A DNA stretch of 64,000 nt from Ruminococcus sp. (GCA_021199375.1 JAJQIB010000024.1:5654-69653); one strand, 5' to 3'. Counted from the stretch's first letter, positions 34,147-46,149 are shown. The notes: generated by a model not told the origin, from the letters alone. Numbers and translations are program-made.

Positions 34147-36234
34147 ATGAGCAATGCGGGTAATGACAGTAAAAAGGATTATACATGCTATGTCAATCGT
34201 GAAATTTCATGGCTAAAGTTTAATGAGCGTGTGCTTGAGGAGGCGGAGGATTCGGATGTTCCTCTGCTTGAGCGACTCAACTTTATATCCATCTTTCAAA
34301 GCAACCTAGATGAATTCTTTATGGTAAGGGTCGGAGCTCTTCATGACGCTATGCTAGTCTCAAACAGCTCTCGTGACAACAAGAGTGGAATGACACCTAA
34401 AGAGCAGCTTGATGCCGTTATGGTCAGAGTTAAAAAGCTGTTAAAGCGTAAGGACGCAGCATATGCTGAGATAATGTCTGAGGTCGAGCAAAATGGAATT
34501 CGCTTTGCAAGCTTTTCACAGCTTAGCGATGTCGAACAGGATTTTGTGCGACTTAAATTTGAAGCGGATATCAAGCCGCTGCTTTTTCCGGCTGTATTGG
34601 GTAAAAAGCAGCCCTTTCCATTTCTCAAAAATAACGAGGTCTACGGCTTTGCTGTACTTGAAACTAAAAGTGGCAAGCGCAAAATTGCAATTGTACCTTC
34701 TCTTTCTCCTATGTTGCCGAGAATTGTGAAAATTCCTGAGATGAATGGAAGCGGAATGGTATCATGTATGTCAGTTGACGAGCTTATTCTGCACTTTTTT
34801 GAGGATATCTTCGTTGGATACAGAATTGTCGAAAAGTCGCTGGTAAAAATCGTACGCAATGCCGATATTGATGAAGCAAGAGTCTATGATGAAGACCTCG
34901 ATTACCGTGAGCATATGGAAGAGGTTATAAAGATGCGCAAAAAGCTCTGCCCTGTACGTCTGGATCTTTCTCGCAAAATCAGCGATGAGGTTTTAAATGA
35001 GCTTTGCGGCTATCTACAGCTTGACAAAAAATGTGTCTTCCTATCAAATGCTCCGCTTTCAACCGATTATGTCAAGGCAATAAGAAGTGAGCTTTCGGAT
35101 GATTCATCACTTAGCTACAAGCCTCGCACGCCACAGAAGACCATTTCACTAACAGATGCTCCCATTATTCCTCAGGTATTAAAAAAAGATGTACTGCTTC
35201 ACTATCCCTACGAGAGCATATCACCATTTTTCCGCCTTTTGCAGGAGGCATCTAATGATAAAAATGTCATATCAATTCAAATGACGCTTTATCGTCTTGC
35301 AAGTCACAGCAAGGTTATTGAAGCGCTTATCGACGCTGCTGAAAACGGCAAGGAGGTAAATGTGCTTGTAGAGCTTAAGGCTCGCTTTGATGAGGAAAAC
35401 AACATAAACTGGTCTAAAAGCCTTGAGAGAGCAGGCTGTCGTGTGGTTTATGGCATCGACGGGCTTAAGGTGCACTCGAAAATTTGCTTAATCACCCGTC
35501 GTGATGGAGATAATATCCAGTATATCACGCAAATCGGCACAGGAAACTATAATGAATCGACTGCACGCCTTTACACAGATCTATCGCTTATAACATCAAA
35601 CAAAGAAATAGGTATCGAAACAGGCGAGGTTTTCCGCAAGCTTTTAATGGGTGAAACGGTCACTCAAACGAACAACCTTCTTGTTGCTCCTAACTGCCTG
35701 CAAAATAATATTTTAGACAAAATAGATATCGAAATCGATAAGGCGAAGAGCGGCAAGCCTGCATATATCGGATTAAAGCTCAACTCTCTTACAGATATAA
35801 GAATTATAAAAAAGCTCATCGAGGCATCTCAGGCAGGTGTCAGGATTGAGATGGTCGTGCGTGGAATTTGCTGCCTGAAGCCGGGAATCAAAGGCTACAC
35901 CGACAACATTCGTGTGATAAGCATTGTTGGTAGACTGCTTGAGCATTCACGAATCTATATTTTTGGAGCCTCTCCCGATAATGAAATATACATCAGCTCG
36001 GCAGATTTCATGACACGAAACACCTTAAAGCGTGTTGAAGTCGCCGCACCCATACTCGACAAGAGCTTAAAACAGCGTATCGAAAAAATATTCATCACAC
36101 TAATGAGTGACAACACTAACGCAAGAATCATGCAGTCAGATGGCTCATATAAGCGTGAAAAAAATTCCGATGCTCCCTACTCAGCGCAAGAGGTACTATA
36201 TGACATAGCTTATCAAAACGCTTCAAACAGGTAG
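34147..36234 (+). CDS. ppk1: Polyphosphate kinase 1
   Basis: YVNREISWLKFNERVLEEAEDSDVPLLERLNFISIFQSNLDEFFMVRVG; HSKICLITRR. Confidence 0.96.
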   Translation: MSNAGNDSKKDYTCYVNREISWLKFNERVLEEAEDSDVPLLERLNFISIFQSNLDEFFMVRVGALHDAMLVSNSSRDNKSGMTPKEQLDAVMVRVKKLLKRKDAAYAEIMSEVEQNGIRFASFSQLSDVEQDFVRLKFEADIKPLLFPAVLGKKQPFPFLKNNEVYGFAVLETKSGKRKIAIVPSLSPMLPRIVKIPEMNGSGMVSCMSVDELILHFFEDIFVGYRIVEKSLVKIVRNADIDEARVYDEDLDYREHMEEVIKMRKKLCPVRLDLSRKISDEVLNELCGYLQLDKKCVFLSNAPLSTDYVKAIRSELSDDSSLSYKPRTPQKTISLTDAPIIPQVLKKDVLLHYPYESISPFFRLLQEASNDKNVISIQMTLYRLASHSKVIEALIDAAENGKEVNVLVELKARFDEENNINWSKSLERAGCRVVYGIDGLKVHSKICLITRRDGDNIQYITQIGTGNYNESTARLYTDLSLITSNKEIGIETGEVFRKLLMGETVTQTNNLLVAPNCLQNNILDKIDIEIDKAKSGKPAYIGLKLNSLTDIRIIKKLIEASQAGVRIEMVVRGICCLKPGIKGYTDNIRVISIVGRLLEHSRIYIFGASPDNEIYISSADFMTRNTLKRVEVAAPILDKSLKQRIEKIFITLMSDNTNARIMQSDGSYKREKNSDAPYSAQEVLYDIAYQNASNR

Positions 36235-36319
36235 AAATGCTAACACGAATAAAATATCCCTTGCGCATTAAAAGCTGCATCGTTAAAAATTGATTCTTGC
36301 CAAATTCATAAAATTTACA

Positions 36320-36348
36320 TTGACATACGTCCTGATATGTGGTATAAT
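36320..36348 (+). promoter_or_regulatory. Consensus promoter upstream of structured leader/sRNA
   Basis: TTGACA-17 bp-TATAAT. Confidence 0.85.
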
Positions 36349-36354
36349 AGATGC

Positions 36355-36465
36355 ATGATGTCCCCCACCTTTTAGGTGGGATCCATCTTGTCTTTCAGCG
36401 GGGTTAAAACTAATCCCCACTGAAATCCAACGGAGCCTGGCGGCTCCTTGCATCTATTGCAAGCG
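36355..36465 (+). ncRNA. Unassigned structured transcript with four hairpins
   Basis: CCCACC/GGTGGG, TTTCAG-GGGG/CCCC-CTGAAA, GGAGCC/GGCTCC, CTTGCA/TGCAAG just after consensus promoter. Confidence 0.45.
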
Positions 36466-36524
36466 TCGCTCACAAGCTTATGCAAGCATATCTCGCTTCG
36501 CTCCGCTTTAAATTAAAAAGCTAT

Positions 36525-36598
36525 CGGGATGTAACTCAGTTTGGTAGAGTGCTTGCTTTGGGAGCAAGACGCCGCAGGTTCGAGTCCTGTCATCCCGA
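36525..36598 (+). tRNA. tRNA-Pro (TGG)
   Basis: Cloverleaf; anticodon loop TTTGGGA; acceptor CGGGATG/CATCCCG. Confidence 0.95.
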
Positions 36599-36608
36599 TT
36601 ACTAATTT

Positions 36609-36654
36609 TACCCGCAAATCGTTGATTTTACAATGGTTTGCGGGTTTTTTATTT
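36609..36654 (+). terminator. Terminator after tRNA-Pro
   Basis: ACCCGCAAATC...GGTTTGCGGGT-TTTTTATTTT. Confidence 0.75.
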
Positions 36655-36811
36655 TGCTGCCGATTGCTACCGTTTAACCTAAAAGCATTCTTTTTAAGCT
36701 TTTAAGAGCAAAAAAACAAGCTCCTAATCTCAACGTAGATCAGGAACCGTTTAGCATATTAACCTGTCACAGCTCTGGTGCGACATCCTTTAATCAAAGC
36801 ACTAATAATGC

Positions 36812-37555
36812 TTAGTCCTCTTCTTCCTCTTCTGGCATATTCCAGTTGTGATATACATTTTGTACATCGTCATTTTCCTCAAGTGCATCAAGAAGCAGAC
36901 CCATCATTTTAAGCTGTTTTTCGTCCATAAGAGTGGTATATGTCGAAGGAACCATTTCGCTTTCTGCCGAGATAATGGTGTAGCCTAGCTCTGTTAGCTT
37001 TTGGCTTACCGCAGTAACATCATTCGGCTGACAGCTAACCTCAATTACCTCATCCTCAATGTCGAAATCATCCGCTCCTGCCTCAAAGCAGTCCTCCATA
37101 ACCTTGTCCTCGTCTGCGCCGTTGTTTTCAAGTACAACTGTACCCTTCTTTGTAAACATAAAGGACACGCAGCCCGTAGTGCCTAGATTGCCGCCAAACT
37201 TATCGAAATAATGACGAACATCGCCCGCTGTACGGTTCTTGTTATCGGTTAAACACTCAACTATAACGGCAACTCCGCCTGCTCCATAGCCTTCGTAAAC
37301 CATTTCCTCATAATTGTTCTTGTCGCCTTCGCCAGCGGCTTTCTTTATTATTCTGTCAATGTTGTCATTAGGAATATTGTTAGCCTTAGCTTTAGCGATA
37401 AGGTTTGCAAGCTTAGCATTGTTAGCGGGATCTGGACCGCCCTGCTTTACTACTACTGAAATCTCACGTCCGATTTTTGTAAAGATCTTACCCTTTACAG
37501 CATCGTTTGCCTCTTTCTTTCTTTTGATATTTGCCCATTTTGAATGTCCGGACAT
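36812..37555 (-). CDS. yebC: YebC/PmpR family regulator
   Basis: MSGHSKWANIKRKKEANDAVKGKIFTKIGREI. Confidence 0.95.
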   Translation of the reverse strand: MSGHSKWANIKRKKEANDAVKGKIFTKIGREISVVVKQGGPDPANNAKLANLIAKAKANNIPNDNIDRIIKKAAGEGDKNNYEEMVYEGYGAGGVAVIVECLTDNKNRTAGDVRHYFDKFGGNLGTTGCVSFMFTKKGTVVLENNGADEDKVMEDCFEAGADDFDIEDEVIEVSCQPNDVTAVSQKLTELGYTIISAESEMVPSTYTTLMDEKQLKMMGLLLDALEENDDVQNVYHNWNMPEEEEED

Positions 37556-37560
37556 TTCAC

Positions 37561-37968
37561 TCACTCCTTAATATTAGTTACAATTATCTCAAAAAGCTGT
37601 TCACAGCGCTCACTCTTTCCAATAAGCGTCAAATAGCCAAACACAGTTTCAAGTCCCGTAGCAGCTCGGTAATCAGAATTTTTCGCACTTTTTGGTGCAT
37701 TTATTCCGTTTGCATTTCTGCCGCGCTTAAATATATATAGCTCCTGCTCGTCAAAACCATTTTCACAGAGAAAATGTGCTGCCCTTGCCTGATATGGTGC
37801 ACAAACCTTTTTAACTGCAAGCTCGTGAAGCTTGCCTACCGCCATATTAGCCTCAAGCACGAGCGAAGCTCTAACCAGCTGTTCATAAACGCTATCGCCC
37901 AAAAAAGCAAGTGTGAGCGGCGAGTATTGCATAGCCTCCTGCGGCGTAAGAATGGTTTTCTTATCCAT
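37561..37968 (-). CDS. mrnC: Mini-ribonuclease III
   Basis: LTLAFLGDSVYEQLVR...FKRGRNANGINAPKSAKNSDYRAATGLETVFGYL. Confidence 0.93.
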   Translation of the reverse strand: MDKKTILTPQEAMQYSPLTLAFLGDSVYEQLVRASLVLEANMAVGKLHELAVKKVCAPYQARAAHFLCENGFDEQELYIFKRGRNANGINAPKSAKNSDYRAATGLETVFGYLTLIGKSERCEQLFEIIVTNIKE

Positions 37969-37982
37969 AATACACCTCACGC

Positions 37983-39667
<1,685 letters not shown>

Positions 39668-39751
39668 TTTAATGTCTTCCTTCGAAACAAATTCAAGCCT
39701 TTATTATACAAAAACCCCAAGCCTTTTATGCTCGGGGTAAATTTGTGTGAA

Positions 39752-40033
39752 TTACGCCTGAGGATAAACTGAAACCTGCTTGCGATCTCTGCCTACTCTC
39801 TCAAACTTTACAACGCCATCCGTCTTTGCGAAAAGCGTATCATCCGAGCCTCTGCCTACGTTTTCACCCGGGTGAATGTGTGTTCCTCTCTGGCGAACCA
39901 AAATGTTGCCTGCGAGTACGAACTGACCGTCTGCTCTCTTTACTCCAAGACGCTTAGACTCTGAATCACGTCCGTTCTTTGTAGAACCCATACCTTTCTT
40001 ATGAGCGAAAAACTGCATAGAAATCTTAATCAT
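39752..40033 (-). CDS. rpmA: 50S ribosomal protein L27 (with N-terminal extension)
   Basis: [39 protein letters not shown]. Confidence 0.97.
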   Translation of the reverse strand: MIKISMQFFAHKKGMGSTKNGRDSESKRLGVKRADGQFVLAGNILVRQRGTHIHPGENVGRGSDDTLFAKTDGVVKFERVGRDRKQVSVYPQA

Positions 40034-40063
40034 GAATTACACCTCCAAAAAATGTAATTGCCG

Positions 40064-40384
40064 TCATCTTTCAATGACCTCAACTTTAATCGACTGCCCG
40101 TACTCTCCCTCAATTAGATACAGATGCGTGAGCAAGCCCAAAAGCAGCTTGTCACCATCCCCATCGGGATCGTCCCTGAGCTTTAGTAAAATGTCGTCCT
40201 CCAGTACCTCAACCTTAGCATTAAGCTTATAGATGTCGGTAATAGTGTTGCTCGTAAGCATTACTGCCGAGGATACACTTGCACAAACAATGTCAAGTCC
40301 CTCTTCGTCGTATTCAGCGTGTCCCGAAAGGTGAAATCCGAGAAGCTTATTTTGCTTAGAGCGATAGAATCTAGCTAAAAGCAT
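40064..40384 (-). CDS. prp: Ribosomal-processing cysteine protease Prp
   Basis: GFHLSGHAEYDEEGLDIVCASVSSAV, between L27 and L21. Confidence 0.93.
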   Translation of the reverse strand: MLLARFYRSKQNKLLGFHLSGHAEYDEEGLDIVCASVSSAVMLTSNTITDIYKLNAKVEVLEDDILLKLRDDPDGDGDKLLLGLLTHLYLIEGEYGQSIKVEVIER

Positions 40385-40695
40385 TACGCATTGATAGCTT
40401 CGATAGCAACCTTAGTGTAAGGCTGTCTGTGTCCGAGCTTTCTCTTGCTGCTCTTCTTGGGCTTGTAGGTAAATACCGTAATCTTCTTGCCCTTGCCGCT
40501 CTTGATAACCTTTGCGGTAACGCTTGCACCCTCAACATAAGGAGCGCCAGTCTTAACAGAACCATCTCCGCCTACGCAAAGAACCTTATCAAAGGTAACC
40601 TTTTCATCAGCGTTTACGCCTAGCTTCTCGATGTAAATCTCATCGCCGACATTAACCTGATACTGCTTTCCACCTGTTTCAATTACTGCGTACAT
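40384..40695 (-). CDS. rplU: 50S ribosomal protein L21
   Basis: [25 protein letters not shown]...[24 protein letters not shown]. Confidence 0.97.
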   Translation of the reverse strand: MYAVIETGGKQYQVNVGDEIYIEKLGVNADEKVTFDKVLCVGGDGSVKTGAPYVEGASVTAKVIKSGKGKKITVFTYKPKKSSKRKLGHRQPYTKVAIEAINA

Positions 40696-40871
40696 CTTTA
40701 GTACACCTGCCTTTTTTCAAAACTCGCTGCGTTCGGTGTATACCTCAAAAGGGCATAGCTTGACCGTTACCGAAAGCAAGCGGCTTTATTATCATAACAC
40801 AAACGGCTCAAAAAGTCAAGTCCAAGCGAGATTCATTGAAAAATTTAACACTTTTTTTACATTTATCGTAC

Positions 40872-41579
40872 CTAGCAGTAGGTCTCAAGCTTGCTCTTTA
40901 TGCTTTTTATAATCTTCTTCTCAAGCCTTGATATATATGACTGCGATATTCCGATGATGTCCGCAACCTCCTTTTGTGTAAGCTCCTTTCCGTCAACAAG
41001 TCCGAACCTAAGCTCCATAATCTGGCGTTCACGTGGACTGAGCTTTGAAATCTCCTCCATAAGCGATTTTCGCTGACAGCTGCGTTCAAGCTTTTCGTCA
41101 ATCGACTCATCATCCGAGCTTATTATGTCAGATAAAAGCAGCTCGTTACCGTCACGATCTGTATTAAGAGGCTCGTCTATCGAAATCTCCGCCCGCTGCT
41201 GAGATGCCTTTCTTAAATACATAAGTATCTCGTTTTCAATACACCTAGAAGCGTAGGTCGCAAGCTTTATGTTCTTAGATGGATCGAACGAACGCACCGC
41301 CTTAATCAGTCCGATTGTGCCTATTGATATTAGATCCTCGCTGCTGCAGGTAGGAGATTCAAACTTCTTTGAAATATACACCACTAGGCGCAGATTATGT
41401 ACAATAAGAGTGTCCCATGCTGTCTTTTTATCCGTCTCTAAAAGCTCAAAGGCGCTCTGCTCCTCCTCCCTTGTGAGCGGTGCCGGCAAACTTTCCGCCG
41501 AGTTTATATAATTTACCACATCCGGCACAGTCAACTGATAAATTAACTGCTCGATAAATTTTTTAAGTCCCTTCATCAC
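40872..41579 (-). CDS. sigE: Sporulation sigma factor SigE
   Basis: Sigma-70 regions 2 and 4; adjacent to spoIIGA; N-terminal pro-region. Confidence 0.9.
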   Translation of the reverse strand: MMKGLKKFIEQLIYQLTVPDVVNYINSAESLPAPLTREEEQSAFELLETDKKTAWDTLIVHNLRLVVYISKKFESPTCSSEDLISIGTIGLIKAVRSFDPSKNIKLATYASRCIENEILMYLRKASQQRAEISIDEPLNTDRDGNELLLSDIISSDDESIDEKLERSCQRKSLMEEISKLSPRERQIMELRFGLVDGKELTQKEVADIIGISQSYISRLEKKIIKSIKSKLETYC

Positions 41580-41594
41580 ATAGCACCTACCTAT

Positions 41595-42422
41595 TCATAC
41601 CAAAATCTCAGGATTAAATATTGCATATTCCGAGCCGCCGTTTCTAGGCATCACACCTGTGCAGCAGGCAACGATTTTTTCACAATCCCTTCCGCTTATA
41701 GTTACACTGCCCTTAGAGGTGACGTACAAAAGTCCCGTGCCATTTATTGTTTCATACGGTATAGGATGAAATCCGTATAAGCCAAGCCTCTCTGGTCGAT
41801 CTAGGTCGTATCTTGAAAAAAGCTCGTCCGAACGAAAAATGACCACAGGTGCGCCTGTAAAGCTATCACAAAGACCGTTACCCGTATCAGCTATTGCGGG
41901 AACACTTAGCTCAAAGCCTCCAAGCTTAAACCTTGCACGGTATCGCTTAATAGGCTCACCGCCACGTCTTGAAATAGTTTCACTTAAAATCACAACAAGA
42001 TAAACGGTCGCACAGCATACTGCCAGCTGTAAAAGTGATATATCGAAATATACGACATAATTTTTCACGCAAAGCACAGCACTATGTGTAAGGGTGACAA
42101 GTGCAAAGCATGCTCCGCCCATAAGCAGCTCACAAAGCAAATAGAGCACACCCCTCTTAACAAAAGCTCTAAAGCTCCTCGGTCTGAAGCTAACTATAAT
42201 GACAAGAGAAATCACTAAAAGCTTGCCAAGGGTTATAGCAAGCGCTCCCAAAAAGCTTTCGCTGTGAGCCATTGCCAGAAGAGATCCCAGACCAGAGAAT
42301 ACCGCTCCCATAATCTCCTGTCTTGGCGTCAGCTTATCATGAGTAATTCTACTTATGCACCATAAATACACTAATGCTATCATCATGTTCGTAATCACAA
42401 GCACATCAAGATAAATTTTCAC
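41595..42422 (-). CDS. spoIIGA: Sigma-E processing peptidase SpoIIGA
   Basis: Multi-TM N-terminus; aspartic-protease-like AIADTGNGLCDSFTGAPV; next to sigE. Confidence 0.88.
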   Translation of the reverse strand: MKIYLDVLVITNMMIALVYLWCISRITHDKLTPRQEIMGAVFSGLGSLLAMAHSESFLGALAITLGKLLVISLVIIVSFRPRSFRAFVKRGVLYLLCELLMGGACFALVTLTHSAVLCVKNYVVYFDISLLQLAVCCATVYLVVILSETISRRGGEPIKRYRARFKLGGFELSVPAIADTGNGLCDSFTGAPVVIFRSDELFSRYDLDRPERLGLYGFHPIPYETINGTGLLYVTSKGSVTISGRDCEKIVACCTGVMPRNGGSEYAIFNPEILV

Positions 42423-42739
42423 GTTCCTTCACCTCGATATTATCATAACACCTATCATTAGCGCATGCTGTCGAACAAGCGTCATGCGAAAAAAATTCAC
42501 ATATGACTCAAGCATGATGCCTGCATCTCATAATGCCTACATCTTAGTATGTGAGATCCTCTTTATTTTTTCAGTATGTTATCATGAGTTCATCACATTA
42601 TTGAAGTATCATATAGACATAAGGTTACAGGGCACCTGATCCAGACGGCTTAAGAGCATAAAAAGCTCGTACGCGTTTAGGGATGGGCGAAAGCCTGAAG
42701 TCCCCACCACATATTATTTTTCTCCATCATATTTACTGT

Positions 42740-42790
42740 AAAGCAAAACGGACGCTTGTAATTTTAGCGCCCGTTTTACTTTTTTATTCT
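42740..42790. terminator. Bidirectional terminator
   Basis: AAAACGGACGCT...AGCGCCCGTTTT-ACTTTTTT. Confidence 0.7.
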
Positions 42791-42799
42791 TATGCTTTT

Positions 42800-43342
42800 T
42801 TAAGACTTTGCAGCAGCAAGCTCCTTTTGATCATGCGTAGCCTTTTTTCTTCTGAAAATAAGTCTAAAGCTTAGCCTTGTAAGCGGTGCTGCGGCAAAAA
42901 TGTTCCACAAAAGTGCCATAGGGAAATTCTTCATAAGCGTACCTGCCCAAAGTGCAGGAAGCTGTGATATCGGCGCTCCTCCTAAAATTACGCTAAACAA
43001 AATCGCAGCGACAAGACTCATAGATGGGCACATTATAAGAACGGTACATCCACCTGTAAACAGCGTCTTAACAAACCTGCTGTCCTTTTCATCGTCGGTA
43101 ATTCTGGCGGCAAGAGCATGACCTATTCGGTTTCCAAAGGCTTCTGATAGCACAAAGACGAAAATAGCCATGTACATTTCTTTTAGTGCGCCAAGAAAAA
43201 CCTTATTTTCCATGTTAGCAAAGCCTCCGCTCATTGCGGCGTATCCGTATTGCCATGCTTTGTTGTAAACCTCCATTCCGAATGCCATGAGTATTGACAT
43301 TATAATTCCGAAACAGATTCCCTCTTTTTTTGTTTGTGGCAT
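42800..43342 (-). CDS. DUF2798-like membrane protein
   Basis: GIIMSILMAFGMEVYNKAWQYG repeated-type motif. Confidence 0.7.
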   Translation of the reverse strand: MPQTKKEGICFGIIMSILMAFGMEVYNKAWQYGYAAMSGGFANMENKVFLGALKEMYMAIFVFVLSEAFGNRIGHALAARITDDEKDSRFVKTLFTGGCTVLIMCPSMSLVAAILFSVILGGAPISQLPALWAGTLMKNFPMALLWNIFAAAPLTRLSFRLIFRRKKATHDQKELAAAKS

Positions 43343-43545
43343 AAATCCTCCATTTTTCAGACAGTGCAGGCATTGCCGTAGCCTCACTGCCGGTGTTGAA
43401 TATCCTCAGTGATATACTATTATAGAACACCGATTTTTCACCTGTATTAACGAATTGTTAAAATTTCGAGCAAGGTTTGAGCTTGTAATTGCATTTGATT
43501 AGGTGTATAATAATAGCAACAGCAAATATTGATCGGAGGGATTAT

Positions 43546-44448
43546 ATGCCCGAAAAATCCTTTTTAGCCGGAGCGGCTGAGCCTGTTATTAGGCTTTACG
43601 ACGGCAAGCGCAAGTTTATCGACCGAGATGCGTGTACTGCCTACATTGCCGCCATGGAAAAGCACAATCAAAAGCCATACCACCTGCCCAAGGCTGCCGG
43701 AAATAAAATTGCCGAGCATCAGTTTAATGGAATGACCTACTACGAAATCTCTCCTGACAAGTCCACAAATATTCGTGTGCTTTATCTTCACGGAGGCTCT
43801 TACTTTTCACCTCCTCACCTCTTTCATTGGGATATGCTCACCCGCATCGCTGAGCAAAGTGGTGCTAATATTCTGGTGCCTATATATCCTCGTGCGCCAA
43901 TACACACCTGTAGCGCGGCTTACTCTATACTTTGTGACTTCTGTGCAGAGCTTTTTTCACCACGTAAGGACGTAACAGACGTCTTTATGGGAGATTCAGC
44001 AGGCGGCGGACTTGCTATGGGGCTTGCGCTATCTATGGCTAATGACGGTATTACGCTGCCAAAAAAGCTTGTGCTGCTGTCTCCGTGGCTCGATATATCA
44101 ATGGAAAATGCCGAGATGACCGAATATGAAGATAAAGATCCCACTCTTGGCATTTATGGACTTAAAAGAATGGGAAAAATTTGGGCAGGAAGTATTAGCG
44201 ATCACGATCCAAGAGTAAGCCCGATTTACGGTGACTTAAGCCTGCTAAATAGCGTTGAAATCTCCGCCTTTGTCGGCACGCACGAGATTTTTTATCCTGA
44301 GGTTTTAAGACTTGAACGCAAGCTCAATGAAGTTAGCATTCCCTGTCAGGTTGTTGTAGGAAATAAAATGCCTCATGTTTGGGTATGCTATCCGATGCGT
44401 GAGGGACGTGAGGCAGTCGAAAAAATCTCAGAAATTATATCAAAATAA
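43546..44448 (+). CDS. Alpha/beta hydrolase (HSL-type esterase)
   Basis: YLHGGSYFSPP; MGDSAGGGLAMGLAL. Confidence 0.88.
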   Translation: MPEKSFLAGAAEPVIRLYDGKRKFIDRDACTAYIAAMEKHNQKPYHLPKAAGNKIAEHQFNGMTYYEISPDKSTNIRVLYLHGGSYFSPPHLFHWDMLTRIAEQSGANILVPIYPRAPIHTCSAAYSILCDFCAELFSPRKDVTDVFMGDSAGGGLAMGLALSMANDGITLPKKLVLLSPWLDISMENAEMTEYEDKDPTLGIYGLKRMGKIWAGSISDHDPRVSPIYGDLSLLNSVEISAFVGTHEIFYPEVLRLERKLNEVSIPCQVVVGNKMPHVWVCYPMREGREAVEKISEIISK

Positions 44449-44481
44449 AGCTTCGCATAATTGGTGGTTATGCGAAGCTTT
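44447..44481. terminator. Bidirectional terminator
   Basis: AAAGCTTCGCATAA...TTATGCGAAGCTTT. Confidence 0.85.
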
Positions 44482-44492
44482 ATTATTTAGGA

Positions 44493-45551
44493 TTAAGCGT
44501 TTTCTGATAAGCTATATTTAGCGATAACGTTACCCGAAATGTCAGTTATTATCACTGTCGTGTAATCGTCAGGCTCGATAACACTCTCCATTTTCACTAC
44601 ATATGTGTAGCTCTCTCCATCGTAATCTACGCTTATAATATTCGTAAGAAGCTCCTCCTCGGTTACGCTGCCATCACTTTTTTCATAGCTTACACGCAGC
44701 GATTCAGATTCAGGGTGATCGATTTGAACATCCTGCTTATCAAGTGAAAAGCTCATGGTGACGGGTGTAAGCTTAAGCAGACTGCCGTCCTCCGACTCAA
44801 AAACCGCCTCCTGTAGACTCTCATTCAAGTTAAATTCAATCTCAATACCATCCATCAGCTCCTCATCGTCAAGCATTGCACTCAGACAAAGCTTGAGCTT
44901 TCTTGACGAATCCACCTCATCAAGCGGAATATCTGCTCTTAGTACAATCGGAGTGCCAATCTCAATCGTTTCGTTATAATTTTGCAAATTCGCTCCGCCA
45001 CCTATTGGTATCGGCTGTGAATCCTCATCATCAGCATAGCATACGCTTAGGTCAGGCATTCCGCCAAGCAGATCTCCACTTTCGTTCGTTATATAAGATA
45101 CTGCCTTTTCATCAAGTGGTATCAGAGTACAAAACAGCTCGCTCTGAACACCATCAGAAGTAATCATATCCGCTGTCACACGAAAATGCTCATTTTCCGA
45201 CATGATATTTGCTACTGCACCCTTTTCCTCAAGCACCTGTGCCGCACCATCGCCAAACTCGGTATCTATGCTTTCACGGTTTGTGAATATAATCCCCGCT
45301 GCAGCTGCACCGCCTCCGCCAACTATAAGCAGTGCCGCTGCTGCTACTGTCGCCACAAGACGCCTGCTATGAGCCTTAGCATACCGATTATTCGTATGAA
45401 TCCCCGCCTTCTTCATCGTAAGCTGTCTAATCCTTGACCTTGTGCTATGGCTTGCTTTAGAACCGTCCGCTATTCCTTCAAGCGTTTGATTAAGCTGTTC
45501 AGCTTCTCTTTCCGACATTTGCTCAAATGCCTCGTATAATTTTTCTTCCAT
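44493..45551 (-). CDS. DUF4179-like single-TM protein (putative anti-sigma partner)
   Basis: One TM; overlapping stop/start with ECF sigma gene. Confidence 0.65.
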   Translation of the reverse strand: MEEKLYEAFEQMSEREAEQLNQTLEGIADGSKASHSTRSRIRQLTMKKAGIHTNNRYAKAHSRRLVATVAAAALLIVGGGGAAAAGIIFTNRESIDTEFGDGAAQVLEEKGAVANIMSENEHFRVTADMITSDGVQSELFCTLIPLDEKAVSYITNESGDLLGGMPDLSVCYADDEDSQPIPIGGGANLQNYNETIEIGTPIVLRADIPLDEVDSSRKLKLCLSAMLDDEELMDGIEIEFNLNESLQEAVFESEDGSLLKLTPVTMSFSLDKQDVQIDHPESESLRVSYEKSDGSVTEEELLTNIISVDYDGESYTYVVKMESVIEPDDYTTVIITDISGNVIAKYSLSENA

Positions 45552-46084
45552 TATAAATCCTCCTCCAGCATCGTTTTAAGCTTTTTAAGTCCTCTTGAAA
45601 TCCTCTTGTCTACGGTATTTGTTTTGAGTCCCATATCCTTTGCAATTTCTCGGCTTTTCTGTCCGAGATAATATTTCCTGACAAATATCTCCTCATCCGT
45701 TTCGCCAAGCTGTTTTATTGCGTTAAGAAGCCTCATACGCTCGAAATCTATCTGTTCTGCATCTGATACGACATTTTCAACCTCATCGTATGAAACAGTT
45801 TGTTCATGCGATATGGATTTTCTGAAAGCATTCACACATTGTCTCTTGGCAATTACCGATATAAAGGCGCTGATAGATTTAATTTCATAATTTCTTATGC
45901 GTGCGCTCTTTAAAAACAACAAAAATATGTCACTTGCCGTCTCCTCCATATCCTCCCTAGAGCAGCAATCTCCAAGCTTTGAATATATGATTTTCATAAC
46001 AAAGGCTGAATAACGATCTATGATCGCCTCAAGTCCGTTCTCCTCATCCTTCGCAAGCAGTCGCATTAAATCCTCGTCCTGCAT
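45551..46084 (-). CDS. ECF-type sigma-70 family factor
   Basis: LLAKDEENGLEAIIDRYSAFVMKIIYSKLGD...KQLGETDEEIFVRKYYLGQKSREIAKDMGLKTNTVDKRISRGLKKLK. Confidence 0.9.
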   Translation of the reverse strand: MQDEDLMRLLAKDEENGLEAIIDRYSAFVMKIIYSKLGDCCSREDMEETASDIFLLFLKSARIRNYEIKSISAFISVIAKRQCVNAFRKSISHEQTVSYDEVENVVSDAEQIDFERMRLLNAIKQLGETDEEIFVRKYYLGQKSREIAKDMGLKTNTVDKRISRGLKKLKTMLEEDL

Positions 46085-46149
46085 ATTTCGACTCCCTTCT
46101 TACTTCTTGTGAAACGTCTCACTGTCTATATAGTCGCAAGAAAAATCAA

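Noticed and set aside
34641-35475. Minus-strand ORFs within ppk1
   Set aside because: Antisense to a clear ppk1 coding sequence
40696-40800. L21 leader RNA upstream of rplU
   Set aside because: Position is right (minus strand), but I could not match the conserved structure with confidence
44755-45437. Plus-strand ORFs opposite the DUF4179-like gene
   Set aside because: Overlap a well-supported minus-strand CDS and lack RBS or domains
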